In this document: positions 37,932 through 45,499 of the stretch, piece by piece | Numbering within the stretch: the first letter of the stretch is position 1 | Layout: each line of letters begins with the position of its first letter | Source of the DNA: Pseudomonadota bacterium | GTDB lineage: Bacteria > Pseudomonadota > Gammaproteobacteria > Burkholderiales > Burkholderiaceae_C | Length of the DNA: 61,516 nt | Direction of reading: 5' to 3' | NCBI GenBank assembly: GCA_021808525.1 | Contig: JAKBBK010000005.1 | Coordinates: 1 to 61,516 of the forward strand | Program-made: the position numbers and the translations under genes | The notes under the pieces: model-generated | What the model was told of the DNA's origin: nothing | The model's input: the letters and a program-made list of their open reading frames with translations, nothing else | Databases searched by the model: none

Positions 37932-38001
37932 TGTCCATGACAAACATGGGATTGTGTGCAGAATGACCCAGTGCATCCTGCATCTGTCCTGGACAAACAT
38001 G
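37932..38001 (+). repeat. Two operator-like 17-bp repeats with TGTC-N3-GACA cores, 53 bp apart
   Basis: TGTCCATGACAAACATG (37932-37948) and TGTCCTGGACAAACATG (37985-38001) differ at two bases. Each core is a palindrome (TGTC-CAT-GACA and TGTC-CTG-GACA). The centre spacing of 53 bp is five helical turns, as expected for a dimeric regulator bound twice on one face. They lie upstream of the ECF-type promoter of the lipid cluster and also upstream of the divergent membrane protein. Confidence 0.65.
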
Positions 38002-38038
38002 CGACAATGCGCAGGAAAGGCATCCCGCACGGGAATCC

Positions 38039-38067
38039 TGAATCCGTTGCGGCTCGCGCAGCGTATG
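38039..38067 (+). promoter_or_regulatory. Candidate ECF-sigma promoter TGAATCC-N16-CGTATG of the lipid cluster
   Basis: TGAATCC (38039-38045) and CGTATG (38062-38067) have a 16-base spacer and end 37 bases before the ATG at 38104. The same -35 sequence, spacer length and CGTA core occur at 14805-14833 upstream of the ferritin-like/ECF sigma unit. Shared recognition by that sigma factor is inferred. Confidence 0.6.
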
Positions 38068-38103
38068 CAAGGCAGGCCCCTCCATTCCCCTTCGAGCGCA
38101 ACC

Positions 38104-39474
38104 ATGTCCCAGCCGAACCCCTCGCGCCGCGATCGCGGCGAGCAGCAACCCAGGGTCGCCATCGTCGGCAGCGGCATCGCCGGGCTGGCCGCCGCCTGGG
38201 CGCTGAAAGACCATGCCCGGCTCACGGTATTCGAGGCGGGCTCGCATTTCGGCGGCCATGTGCACACCGTGGATGCCACCGTGGACGGCATCAGCTACCC
38301 GGTGGACACCGGCTTCCTGGTGCTCAACGAGCGCACCTATCCGGGGTTGCTCGGGCTGTTCGCCGAACTCGACGTGGAGCTGGCGAAGTCGGACATGTCC
38401 TTTTCCGTGCAGCGGCCCCTGCAGGGGGGCGCCCGCCTGGAGTGGAGCGGCTCCAGCCTGGACACCGTGTTCGCCCAGCGCGCCAACCTGCTGCGCCCGC
38501 GGTTCTGGGGCATGCTGCGCGACATCCTGCGCTTCAACCGCGAGGCCACGGCGCTGGCGCAGGCGGGCCTGCGGGGCGAGCAGCGCAGCGTGGGCCAGTT
38601 CCTGCGCGACGGGGCCTATGGCGAGGCCTTCGTGCAGGACTACCTGCTGCCGATGGTCGCCTGCATCTGGTCCTGCCCGGCGCGGCGCATGCTGGAGTTT
38701 CCCCTGGCTTCGATGGTGCGCTTCTGCCACAACCACGGCTTGTTGCAGGTCGAGGGCCGGCCCCAGTGGTTCACGGTGCGCGGCGGCGCCCGTCGCTACG
38801 TGCAGCGCATCGTGGAGCAACTGCCCGACACCCGGCTGCACTGCCCGGTGCGCAGGGTCAAGCGCTACGAGGTGGGCGTGGAAGTGAGCACCGACGCCGG
38901 CACCGAATGGTTCGACCACGTGGTGCTGGCCTGCCACAGCGACCAGGCCTTGGAGCTGCTGGTCGATGCCGACGACACCGAGCGCGAGGTGCTGGGTGCC
39001 GTGCGCTATCAATCCAACCGCGCCCTGTTGCACACCGACGCCGCGCTGCTGCCACGCAGCCGCAAGGCCTGGGCGGCGTGGAATTTCGAGAGCGGGCAGC
39101 CCCGCGGCGAGGGCTCGGAAGCCGCCGAGGCCTCCTCGGTGTGCCTGCATTACCTGATCAACAAGCTGCAGCCCGTGCCCTTCAAGCGCCCCTTGCTGGT
39201 GTCCCTCAACCCCTTGCGCGAGCCCGATCCGGCCCAGGTGCTGCAGGAAATGCACTACGCCCATCCGGTGTTCGACGCCGCCGCCATCGCCGCGCAGGCC
39301 AGGGTGCCGGCGCTGCAGGGCCGGCGTCGCAGCTACTTCTGCGGAGCCTGGTGCGGCCACGGCTTTCACGAGGACGGCCTGCGAGCCGGGCGGGCCGCCG
39401 CCCAGGCCTGGCTGGACCAGCAGCGGGCACACGCCTCGCGCGGCTTCGAAGAAGTCCTGGAGCTGCTGGCATGA
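38104..39474 (+). CDS. FAD-dependent oxidoreductase (amine-oxidase-like) of the lipid cluster
   Basis: 456 residues. The N-terminal FAD site VAIVGSGIAGLAAAWALKD is followed by FEAGSHFGGHVHTVDATVDG and YPVDTGFLVLNERTYPGL; the C-terminus has YFCGAWCGHGFHEDGLRAG, which closes the flavin site. This subfamily is consistently found with DUF1365 and a CFA-type methyltransferase, and includes flavoproteins needed for desaturation in bacterial furan fatty-acid synthesis. It is the first gene of the cluster, behind the ECF-type promoter. Its stop overlaps the next ATG (ATGA at 39471). Confidence 0.88.
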   Translation: MSQPNPSRRDRGEQQPRVAIVGSGIAGLAAAWALKDHARLTVFEAGSHFGGHVHTVDATVDGISYPVDTGFLVLNERTYPGLLGLFAELDVELAKSDMSFSVQRPLQGGARLEWSGSSLDTVFAQRANLLRPRFWGMLRDILRFNREATALAQAGLRGEQRSVGQFLRDGAYGEAFVQDYLLPMVACIWSCPARRMLEFPLASMVRFCHNHGLLQVEGRPQWFTVRGGARRYVQRIVEQLPDTRLHCPVRRVKRYEVGVEVSTDAGTEWFDHVVLACHSDQALELLVDADDTEREVLGAVRYQSNRALLHTDAALLPRSRKAWAAWNFESGQPRGEGSEAAEASSVCLHYLINKLQPVPFKRPLLVSLNPLREPDPAQVLQEMHYAHPVFDAAAIAAQARVPALQGRRRSYFCGAWCGHGFHEDGLRAGRAAAQAWLDQQRAHASRGFEEVLELLA

Positions 39475-40244
39475 GCGACGCGCTGATCGGCCGCGGCGTG
39501 GTGCACCACACGCGCCTGCGCCCGGCTCGCCATGCCTTCGCCTACCGCGTGTTCTTTCTCCTGCTTCCCATGCGGGCGCTGGCGCGGGGAGAGGCCAGGC
39601 TGGCGATCGCGCGCAATCGCCCCGCCTGGTTGAGCTTTCACGACGCCGACCATGGCGAGGGTGGTGAGGACAGCCTGGCCTGGATCGAGGGCCTGCTGCG
39701 CGAACAAGGCGTGCACGACGCCCAGGGCGAGATCTGGCTGCAGACCTTCGCCCGCGTGCTGGGCTACGTGTTCAAGCCGGTGAGCTTCTGGTATTGCCAC
39801 CGCGCGGACGGTTCGCTGGCCGCCGTGGTGGCCGAGGTCAACAGCACCTTTGGCGAGCGCCACTGCTACGTGCTGCGTTCCGGCGCCGCGGGCGGCGTGG
39901 CCTGGGGCGAGGAGCTGCGCGCCGACAAGGCCATGCATGTGTCGCCCTTTTGCCGCATCGAGGGCGGCTACCGCTTCCGTTTCCTGCGCTGCACCCGCGA
40001 CGGCACCGAGCGCGTGGTCGCCCGCGTGGACCACGACGATGCCCTGGGGCCCCTGCTGCGCACCAGCATCGCCGGCAGCCTGCAGCCCCTGACGCCCGGC
40101 TCGGCTCGGCGCGCGCTGCTGACGCATCCCCTGCACAGCTTCGGGGTCATCGCGCGCATCCACTGGCAGGCGCTGGGCCTGTGGCGCAAGCGCGTGCCCT
40201 TTTTTTCCAGGCCCCAGGCCTCCCGAGATCCCCTCACACCATGA
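39471..40244 (+). CDS. DUF1365 protein
   Basis: 257 residues, DUF1365 family: RGVVHHTRLRPARHAFAYRV, VLGYVFKPVSFWYCHRADG, VAEVNSTFGERHCYVL, MHVSPFCRIEGGYRFRF, and the C-terminal THPLHSFGVIARIHWQAL. The biochemical role is not established; members accompany the FAD oxidoreductase and the CFA-like methyltransferase in lipid-modification operons. A run of seven T bases (40200-40206) lies near its 3' end. ATGA overlaps at both ends. Confidence 0.92.
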   Translation: MSDALIGRGVVHHTRLRPARHAFAYRVFFLLLPMRALARGEARLAIARNRPAWLSFHDADHGEGGEDSLAWIEGLLREQGVHDAQGEIWLQTFARVLGYVFKPVSFWYCHRADGSLAAVVAEVNSTFGERHCYVLRSGAAGGVAWGEELRADKAMHVSPFCRIEGGYRFRFLRCTRDGTERVVARVDHDDALGPLLRTSIAGSLQPLTPGSARRALLTHPLHSFGVIARIHWQALGLWRKRVPFFSRPQASRDPLTP

Positions 40245-41515
40245 ACGCCCGCTCCGACTCCTCTCGCACAGGCGCCCTGCACGGCGGCGCCGCCTCCCTG
40301 CCTCGCCGAGGTCCCGCCGGCGTGCCGCTGGCGGCGCGCAGCGTGCTGGCCATGTTGCGCAAGCTGCGCCACGGGCGCCTCGAGCTGCGCCTGCCCGACG
40401 GCCGCCTGCTGTCGCTGGGACAGGGCGAGTCCGACCATCTGCAGGCGCAGGCGCAGGTGCACGACTGGGCCGTGTTCGGCGCCGTGCTGCGCCGCGGGGA
40501 CATCGGATTCGCCGAGGGCTATTTCCGTGGCCAGTGGAGCAGCCCGGACCTTCCGGCCCTGCTCGGTCTGCTGCTGGCCAACCGCGCCGTGGTGGAGCGG
40601 GCGCTGCATGGCAGCCCGCTGGGCACCTTGATGGCGCGCCTGCGCCACCTCCTGCTGCGGCGCAACACGCGGCGTGGCAGCCGGGACAACATCCATGCCC
40701 ACTACGACCTCGGCAACGACTTCTACCGGCTGTGGCTGGATCCCGGCATGAACTATTCCTCGGCGCTGTTCACGCAGCCCGGCATGAGCCTGGAGCAGGC
40801 GCAACAGGCCAAGATCGACCGCGTGCTGGGCGAACTGCAGCCGCGCCCCGGCCAGCACGTGGTCGAGCTGGGTTGCGGCTGGGGAGGCTTCGCCGAGACC
40901 GCGGCGCGCGCCGGCCTGCAGGTGGACGGCATCACGCTGTCCCAGCGACAGCTGGAGTTCGCGCAGGCGCGCCTGCGCGGCGCCGGGCTGGAGGAGCTGG
41001 CCCGGGTGCACCTGTGCGATTACCGCGACGCGCGGCGACTGGCGCCCGCGGGGGGCTTCGACGCGCTCGCCTCCATCGAGATGTTCGAGGCCGTGGGAGA
41101 GGCCTACTGGCCCACCTATTTCCGCAGCGTCGCGGAGCTGCTTCGGCCCGGCGGGCGCGCCTGCATCCAGACCATCGTCATCGACGAGGCCTTGTTCGAG
41201 ACCTACCGGCGCGGCACAGACTTCATCCAGCGCTACGTGTTCCCGGGCGGCATGCTGCCCAGTCGCAGCGCCTTCGTCGAGCAGGCACGCGGGGCCGGCC
41301 TGGAGCTGCTGGCCAGCCACGCTTTCGGCGCCGACTACGCCAGCACGCTGGCCCAGTGGCGGGAGCGATTCCTGGCCCGACTGCCCGCGGTGCGCGAGCA
41401 GGGCTTCGATCGCCGCTTCGAACTTCTGTGGGACTTCTACCTGGCCTATTGCGAGGCCGGCTTCGCGCATGGCAGCATCGATGTCGTCCAGTTCACCCTG
41501 CGCCGCCCGGCCTGA
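40241..41515 (+). CDS. Cyclopropane-fatty-acyl-phospholipid synthase family methyltransferase
   Basis: 424 residues. The CFA-type SAM site is VVELGCGWGGFAETAA, with the family motifs HAHYDLGNDFYRLWLDPGM, YSSALF, GITLSQRQLEFAQ, SIEMFEAVGEAYWPTYF and IQRYVFPGGMLPS. It transfers a methylene or methyl group from SAM to the double bond of membrane lipid acyl chains. In this operon context it may be the methylating enzyme for branched or furan fatty acids rather than plain cyclopropane formation; sequence alone does not decide. ATG overlaps the DUF1365 stop. Confidence 0.93.
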   Translation: MNARSDSSRTGALHGGAASLPRRGPAGVPLAARSVLAMLRKLRHGRLELRLPDGRLLSLGQGESDHLQAQAQVHDWAVFGAVLRRGDIGFAEGYFRGQWSSPDLPALLGLLLANRAVVERALHGSPLGTLMARLRHLLLRRNTRRGSRDNIHAHYDLGNDFYRLWLDPGMNYSSALFTQPGMSLEQAQQAKIDRVLGELQPRPGQHVVELGCGWGGFAETAARAGLQVDGITLSQRQLEFAQARLRGAGLEELARVHLCDYRDARRLAPAGGFDALASIEMFEAVGEAYWPTYFRSVAELLRPGGRACIQTIVIDEALFETYRRGTDFIQRYVFPGGMLPSRSAFVEQARGAGLELLASHAFGADYASTLAQWRERFLARLPAVREQGFDRRFELLWDFYLAYCEAGFAHGSIDVVQFTLRRPA

Positions 41516-42098
41516 GCCGTCGGCGCGACGGGTCGCGCTGCTCGCGGGCGCGGGCTGGCTGGCCTGGGCCTCGGTGCCTTGTCGTGCCGACCCACCGCAC
41601 CCAGTCCCGCCCAGCGTGGAGCGCGCCCTGGGCGCTGCCCGCCTGAGCGGCAGCGCCGAGCTGCGCTGGTGGGGGCTGGACATCTATCGTGCCTGGCTGT
41701 GGGTAGGCCCCGAAGGGCTGGATTCCGACCATCTCGGCGCCCAGCCCTTCGCGCTGGAGCTGCGCTATGCACGCAGCCTGCGCGGGGCCGACATCGCCGA
41801 CAAGTCGGCCGAGCTGATCGCCCGGCTCGGCCTGGGCAGCCCGGCGCAGCTTCGGGCCTGGCGCGCACGCATGCGCGCGGTGTTTCCCGACGTGCGTGCC
41901 GGCGACACGCTGCTCGGCCTGTACCTGCCCGGCACGCCTTCGGGCGCGCGCACGCGCTTCCTGTTCGACGGTCGGCCCGTCGGCAGCATCGAGGGGCGGG
42001 ATTTCGCCCAGGCCTTCTTTTCCATCTGGTTGTCCGCGCGCAGCAGCGAACCGGCCTTGCGCCGCGCCCTGCTGGCCGGTGTGGAGCCGACGCGGTGA
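41469..42098 (+). CDS. Exported chalcone-isomerase-like protein
   Basis: 209 residues. A signal peptide is likely (RRVALLAGAGWLAWASVPCRA). The mature part has the chalcone isomerase-like fold cues LSGSAELRWWGLDIYRAWLW, FALELRYARSLRGADIADKS and FLFDGRPVGSIEGRDFAQAFFSIWLS. Bacterial members are periplasmic and may bind fatty acids; no isomerase activity is implied. The start (ATG 41469, or 41481) lies inside the preceding gene, a 47-base overlap, because the signal peptide needs those codons. Its stop overlaps the next GTG. Confidence 0.85.
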   Translation: MAASMSSSSPCAARPEPSARRVALLAGAGWLAWASVPCRADPPHPVPPSVERALGAARLSGSAELRWWGLDIYRAWLWVGPEGLDSDHLGAQPFALELRYARSLRGADIADKSAELIARLGLGSPAQLRAWRARMRAVFPDVRAGDTLLGLYLPGTPSGARTRFLFDGRPVGSIEGRDFAQAFFSIWLSARSSEPALRRALLAGVEPTR

Positions 42099-43423
42099 AT
42101 CCCTCACCCGAGGATCCGCGCGATCCCTCGCCCGCGCTGCTGGCGCGTTACGGCGCGGTCCAGTTCCCGCTGAATTTCGTCGCGCTGCCCCTGTACGTGT
42201 TCCTGCCCGCCTACTACGGCACGCGCCACGGCCTGCCCCTCGGGCTGCTCGGCGTGCTGCTGCTCGGCACCCGCCTGGCCGATGCCCTGGTCGATCCGGC
42301 GCTGGGTCGGCTGGCCGATCGCATGCTCGCGCGCAGGCGGGCCTGGGAACTCATCGCCGCGGCAAGCCTGGTCTCCCTCGCCGGCTTCGCCGTGCTGATG
42401 GCACTACCTGACTGGCTTGGCCGGGGCGTCGGCACCGCGGCCTTCGCCGGGGCCTTTGTCGCGGCCCTGTGGCTGGCCCAGGCCGGCGGCACCGCGGCCG
42501 GGGTCGCCCACCAGGCCTGGGGGGCGGCGCTGGGGCAGGGCGAGACCGCCCGCGCGCGCGTGTTCGCCTGGCGCGAGGCGCTGGGCCTGGGCGGGGTGCT
42601 CGCGGCCGCCGCCGCCACCCAGGCGGGAGGCGCCAGTGTGTTCACCCTGGGATTCGCGCTCAGCCTGGGCCTGGCGCTGGCCTTGCTGCGCGGGGTGGAA
42701 CTGCCCAGCCAGTTCGCGCCGCGCCCCGGCGCCATCGCCGGGCTTCGCGCCGTCGTCGAGCCGCTGCGCCACCCGGCCTTTCGCAGCCTGCTCGCCACCT
42801 ACGTGACCAGCGGCGTGGCGGCTTCGATCCCCGCCACGCTGGTGTTGTTTTTCGTGCGCGACCGCATCGGGGCGCCGCAATGGGCCGGGGCCTACCTGCT
42901 CCTGTATTTCGCGGCCGCCGCCGCCGGGGTTCCGCTGTGGCTGCGCGTCGTGCGCCGTCTTGGCGCCGCGCCGAGCTGGCTGGTCGGCATCGGCCTCACC
43001 GTGTGCAGCTTTGCCTGGGCCGCCGGCCTGCAACCCGGGCAGCGCCTGGGCTACGCCGCGCTGTGCGTGGCCTGCGGGCTGGCGCTGGGCTCGGATCTCA
43101 TCGTGCCGCCCGCCTTGCTGGCCGGCCTGATCCGCAGCCTGGGCCATGGAGGCAGGCTCGAGGGGGCGTACTTCGGCCTGTGGAGCCTGGCCGCCAAGTT
43201 CACCCTGGCGCTGGCCGCGGGCCTGGCCCTGCCCCTGCTGTCCGTGCTGGGCTATCGCCCGGGCACGCCGGCGACGGGGGCGCTGCCGGCGCTGGTGGTC
43301 GCCTACGCGCTGCTGCCCTGCGCGCTCAAGCTTCTTTCGGGGTGGATGCTGTGGCAGGGGTGGATGCGCCCCGCCGCGCGCGACCCCGCGTTCCTGCTGG
43401 ACTCGACAAGGAGAAATGCATGA
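42095..43423 (+). CDS. MFS transporter of the GPH/Na-melibiose-like type
   Basis: 442 residues with 11-12 hydrophobic helices. FVALPLYVFLPAYYGTRHGL, GTRLADALVDPALGRLADRM and HQAWGAALGQGETARARVFAWREALGLGG match the glycoside-pentoside-hexuronide branch of MFS. In the lipid cluster it may move a lipid precursor or modified acyl product, but substrate is unknown. Start is GTG 42095, coupled to the preceding stop (GTGA). Confidence 0.85.
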   Translation: MNPSPEDPRDPSPALLARYGAVQFPLNFVALPLYVFLPAYYGTRHGLPLGLLGVLLLGTRLADALVDPALGRLADRMLARRRAWELIAAASLVSLAGFAVLMALPDWLGRGVGTAAFAGAFVAALWLAQAGGTAAGVAHQAWGAALGQGETARARVFAWREALGLGGVLAAAAATQAGGASVFTLGFALSLGLALALLRGVELPSQFAPRPGAIAGLRAVVEPLRHPAFRSLLATYVTSGVAASIPATLVLFFVRDRIGAPQWAGAYLLLYFAAAAAGVPLWLRVVRRLGAAPSWLVGIGLTVCSFAWAAGLQPGQRLGYAALCVACGLALGSDLIVPPALLAGLIRSLGHGGRLEGAYFGLWSLAAKFTLALAAGLALPLLSVLGYRPGTPATGALPALVVAYALLPCALKLLSGWMLWQGWMRPAARDPAFLLDSTRRNA

Positions 43424-43980
43424 TGATCGCCTGGCTGAAGCCCCTGCGCCTTGCCGCGGGCACCTTGCTGGCCGCCGGCCTGCTGGCCGGTTGCGCGAGC
43501 GTGACACCGGCCGACTACCAGGGCCAGAAGCCCGAACTCGCGCTGGAGAACTATTTCAACGGCCCGCTGACCGCGGAGGGCCTGGTGTTCAACCGCTCCG
43601 GCAAGGTCATCAAGCGCTTCCACGTCGACATGGTCGGCGATTGGAAAGGCGACCAGGGCACGCTGACCGAACATTTCCTGTACAGCGACGGCACCCGCTC
43701 CGAGCGCATCTGGCATCTGCGCCGGCTTCCCGGCTCGGGGCCGCAGCGACGCTACGAAGGTGGCGCCGGCGACGTGGTGGGCACGGCCGCCGGCTATGCC
43801 GAAGGCAACGCCTTCCATTGGAGCTACACCCTGGCGCTGCCGGTCGACGGGCGGACCTACGACGTGCACATGGATGACTGGATGTACCTGATGAACAAGC
43901 ATGTGTTGCTCAACCGCACAAACATGAGCAAGTTCGGCATCCGGGTCGCCAGCATTTTCATCTCCTTCCACAAGCCTTGA
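43420..43980 (+). CDS. DUF3833 lipoprotein
   Basis: 186 residues. A lipoprotein signal peptide ends at LLAAGLLAGCAS. The body shows the DUF3833 pattern: PELALENYFNGPLTAEGLVF, GDWKGDQGTLTEHFLYSDG, and MDDWMYLMNKHVLLNRTNMSKFG. It is probably tethered to a membrane facing the periplasm; molecular function unknown. Its presence with a CFA-like enzyme and DUF1365 is a recurrent gene association. The ATG follows AAGGAG and overlaps the MFS stop. Confidence 0.9.
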   Translation: MMIAWLKPLRLAAGTLLAAGLLAGCASVTPADYQGQKPELALENYFNGPLTAEGLVFNRSGKVIKRFHVDMVGDWKGDQGTLTEHFLYSDGTRSERIWHLRRLPGSGPQRRYEGGAGDVVGTAAGYAEGNAFHWSYTLALPVDGRTYDVHMDDWMYLMNKHVLLNRTNMSKFGIRVASIFISFHKP

Positions 43981-44006
43981 GGGCGCCTGTACCGCCGGAG
44001 TCCCCG

Positions 44007-44768
44007 ATGGCCTGCAACCCCGTGATTCGCGACTGGTCGGCCCAACGCGTGTGGATCGTCGGCGCTTCCAGCGGCATCGGCGCGGCGCTGGCGCGCGAGC
44101 TGCTCGCGCGCGGCGCGCGCGTGGCCGTCTCGGCGCGCAATGCCGCCGCGCTGGCGAGCGTGCAGGGAGCCCTCGCTCTGCCGCTGGACGTGCGCGACCA
44201 GGCCGCGCTGGCGGCCGCCGCGGATCGCCTGCGGGTGGAGTTCGGGCAGCTCGACCTGGTCGTCTACTGCGCCGGCACCTACGCTCCCCAGCGCGCCACC
44301 CACTTCGACCTGGCCAGCGCCCTGGCCCACGACGAGATCAACTATCGCGGCGCGCTGCGGTGGCTGGACGTCGTGCTGCCGCTGCTGCTCGCGCAGGGGC
44401 GCGGGCATCTCAGCCTGGTATCCAGCGTGGCCGGCTGGCGCGGCCTGCCGCAGGCGCTGGCCTACGGGCCGACCAAGGCGGCGCTGATCAACCTCGCGCA
44501 GACCCTGTACCTGGACCTGCGCCCCCTGGGCATCGGCGTCAGCGTGGTCAACCCAGGTTTCGTCGACACGCCGCTGACGGCGGGCAATGGTTTCGCCATG
44601 CCCGCCTTGCTGCGCCCCGAGCAGGCCGCCTCGCGCATGCTGCGGGGTTGGGCGCGGGGGAGCTTCGACATCCACTTCCCGCGCCGCTTCACGCTGTGGC
44701 TGCGCTTGCTGCGTCTGCTGCCCGATCGCCTGTATTTCCGCGTGGTCCGGCGTTTCACGGGCCTGTAG
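44007..44768 (+). CDS. Short-chain dehydrogenase/reductase
   Basis: 253 residues, classical SDR: cofactor motif VGASSGIGAALARELLARG, LDVRD, CAGTY (NAG variant), catalytic Ser in LSLVSSVAGW and YxxxK in YGPTKAALIN, plus NPGFVDTPLTAGN. It ends with a basic amphipathic tail (FTLWLRLLRLLPDRLYFRVV) suggesting membrane contact. Last gene of the lipid cluster. Start at ATG 44007 with GGAG upstream. The stop codon is inside the left arm of a perfect 27-bp inverted repeat. Confidence 0.9.
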   Translation: MACNPVIRDWSAQRVWIVGASSGIGAALARELLARGARVAVSARNAAALASVQGALALPLDVRDQAALAAAADRLRVEFGQLDLVVYCAGTYAPQRATHFDLASALAHDEINYRGALRWLDVVLPLLLAQGRGHLSLVSSVAGWRGLPQALAYGPTKAALINLAQTLYLDLRPLGIGVSVVNPGFVDTPLTAGNGFAMPALLRPEQAASRMLRGWARGSFDIHFPRRFTLWLRLLRLLPDRLYFRVVRRFTGL

Positions 44769-44823
44769 CAGGCTGTTGAAATACCGGAGGGGGCGACCCC
44801 CTCCGGTATTTCAACAGCCTGCT
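44767..44823. repeat. Perfect 27-bp-arm inverted repeat after the lipid cluster
   Basis: Arms at 44767-44793 and 44797-44823 are exact reverse complements around CGA. The outer part (AGCAGGCTGTTGAAATACC) resembles terminal repeats of transposable elements placed back to back. As a terminator it would form an extremely stable stem, but no T tract follows on either strand. It overlaps the SDR stop codon. No second copy is present in this window. Confidence 0.85.
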
Positions 44824-44900
44824 CGTCGGCGCATGGCGTCTATAGTCGGCGCAGGGGCGGCGCACGAGGTGCCGCCTCGGCCCCCATCACGAGAACCGCC

Positions 44901-45191
44901 ATGGCTGCCTACCTGATCGCCGACACCCAGCTCACCGACCCCGAGGCCTACGAGGAATACAAGCGCAAGGCCAGGCCCCTGGCCGAGCAGCATGGAGGCG
45001 AGTATGTGGTGCGCGGAGGCGACATGACCCTCAAGGAATCGGAGCTGTGGAGTCCCTCGCGTCTGGTGGTGGTGCGCTTCCCCTCGGTCGAGAAGGCCCG
45101 GGCCTTCTACGAGTCCCCCGAGTACCAGCAGGCGCTGGGCATCAGCCGGCGCTCGGCGCGCAGGACGGTGGTGATCGTCGAGGGGGTGTGA
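44901..45191 (+). CDS. DUF1330 protein
   Basis: 96 residues, DUF1330 (dimeric alpha-beta barrel fold): YLIADTQLTDPEAYEEYKRK, GGEYVVRGGD, VVVRFPSVEKARAFYESPEY. Small cytosolic protein of unknown reaction, usually monocistronic. Start at ATG 44901. A hairpin with GGGCCGGGC/GCCCGGCCC follows the stop. No functional link with the lipid cluster is visible, and the large inverted repeat separates them. Confidence 0.9.
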   Translation: MAAYLIADTQLTDPEAYEEYKRKARPLAEQHGGEYVVRGGDMTLKESELWSPSRLVVVRFPSVEKARAFYESPEYQQALGISRRSARRTVVIVEGV

Positions 45192-45200
45192 ATACCCCCG

Positions 45201-45221
45201 GGGCCGGGCGTTGCCCGGCCC
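45201..45221 (+). terminator. GC-rich hairpin after the DUF1330 gene
   Basis: GGGCCGGGC (45201-45209) pairs perfectly with GCCCGGCCC (45213-45221) around GTT, starting 10 bases after the stop codon. It is followed by a C run rather than T, so termination would need help. Confidence 0.45.
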
Positions 45222-45441
45222 GCCCCCCCCGGCGCCCGCGAGACGCGCGCGTCGGGTACCCCGGTGCGTATGTCGGGATCAACCCTAGGACCCTGCAGGC
45301 GACGCCCACGCGCTGATACCCTGCGCCTGCAAGCCTCGCGGCGCCGGCGAGCAGGCGAGCAGGCGTTTGTCACAGCTACGCGGGAAAACCCGACTTATGG
45401 CGACGATGTCCCCGGCGTAGAGTCGCATCCGAAACAGGATT

Positions 45442-45465
45442 GGAACGAACGGTCGTTCCTTTTTT
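45442..45465 (+). terminator. Hairpin plus T6 just upstream of the GDSL gene (attenuator or operator)
   Basis: GGAACGA (45442-45448) and TCGTTCC (45453-45459) are perfect arms followed at once by six T, the form of an intrinsic terminator, only 34 bases before the esterase ATG. The inner GAACG-GT-CGTTC also looks like a TetR-type operator. Either reading implies control of the downstream gene. Confidence 0.5.
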
Positions 45466-45499
45466 CCGGTGCTTCTGCTTCTCCCGTGGAGAAATGTCA

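Larger units (their letters stand above)
45192..45499 (+). other. 308-bp intergenic region upstream of the GDSL esterase gene; no gene
   Basis: It contains a hairpin just after DUF1330 (45201-45221), a run of eight C, CGGG-AAAA-CCCG (45380-45391) and the terminator-like palindrome at 45442-45465. Frames through it show no family features. Confidence 0.5.

Noticed and set aside
34891-39432. Very long open frame on the minus strand (about 1500 codons) across several genes
   Set aside because: It is antisense or out of frame to genes with clear domain motifs and is rich in Arg, Gly, Ala and Pro. Stop codons are rare in the alternate frames of such GC-rich DNA.
44767-44823. Calling the 27-bp inverted repeat an ordinary intrinsic terminator
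   Set aside because: No T tract on either side and an arm length well beyond usual terminators, so it is listed as a repeat.
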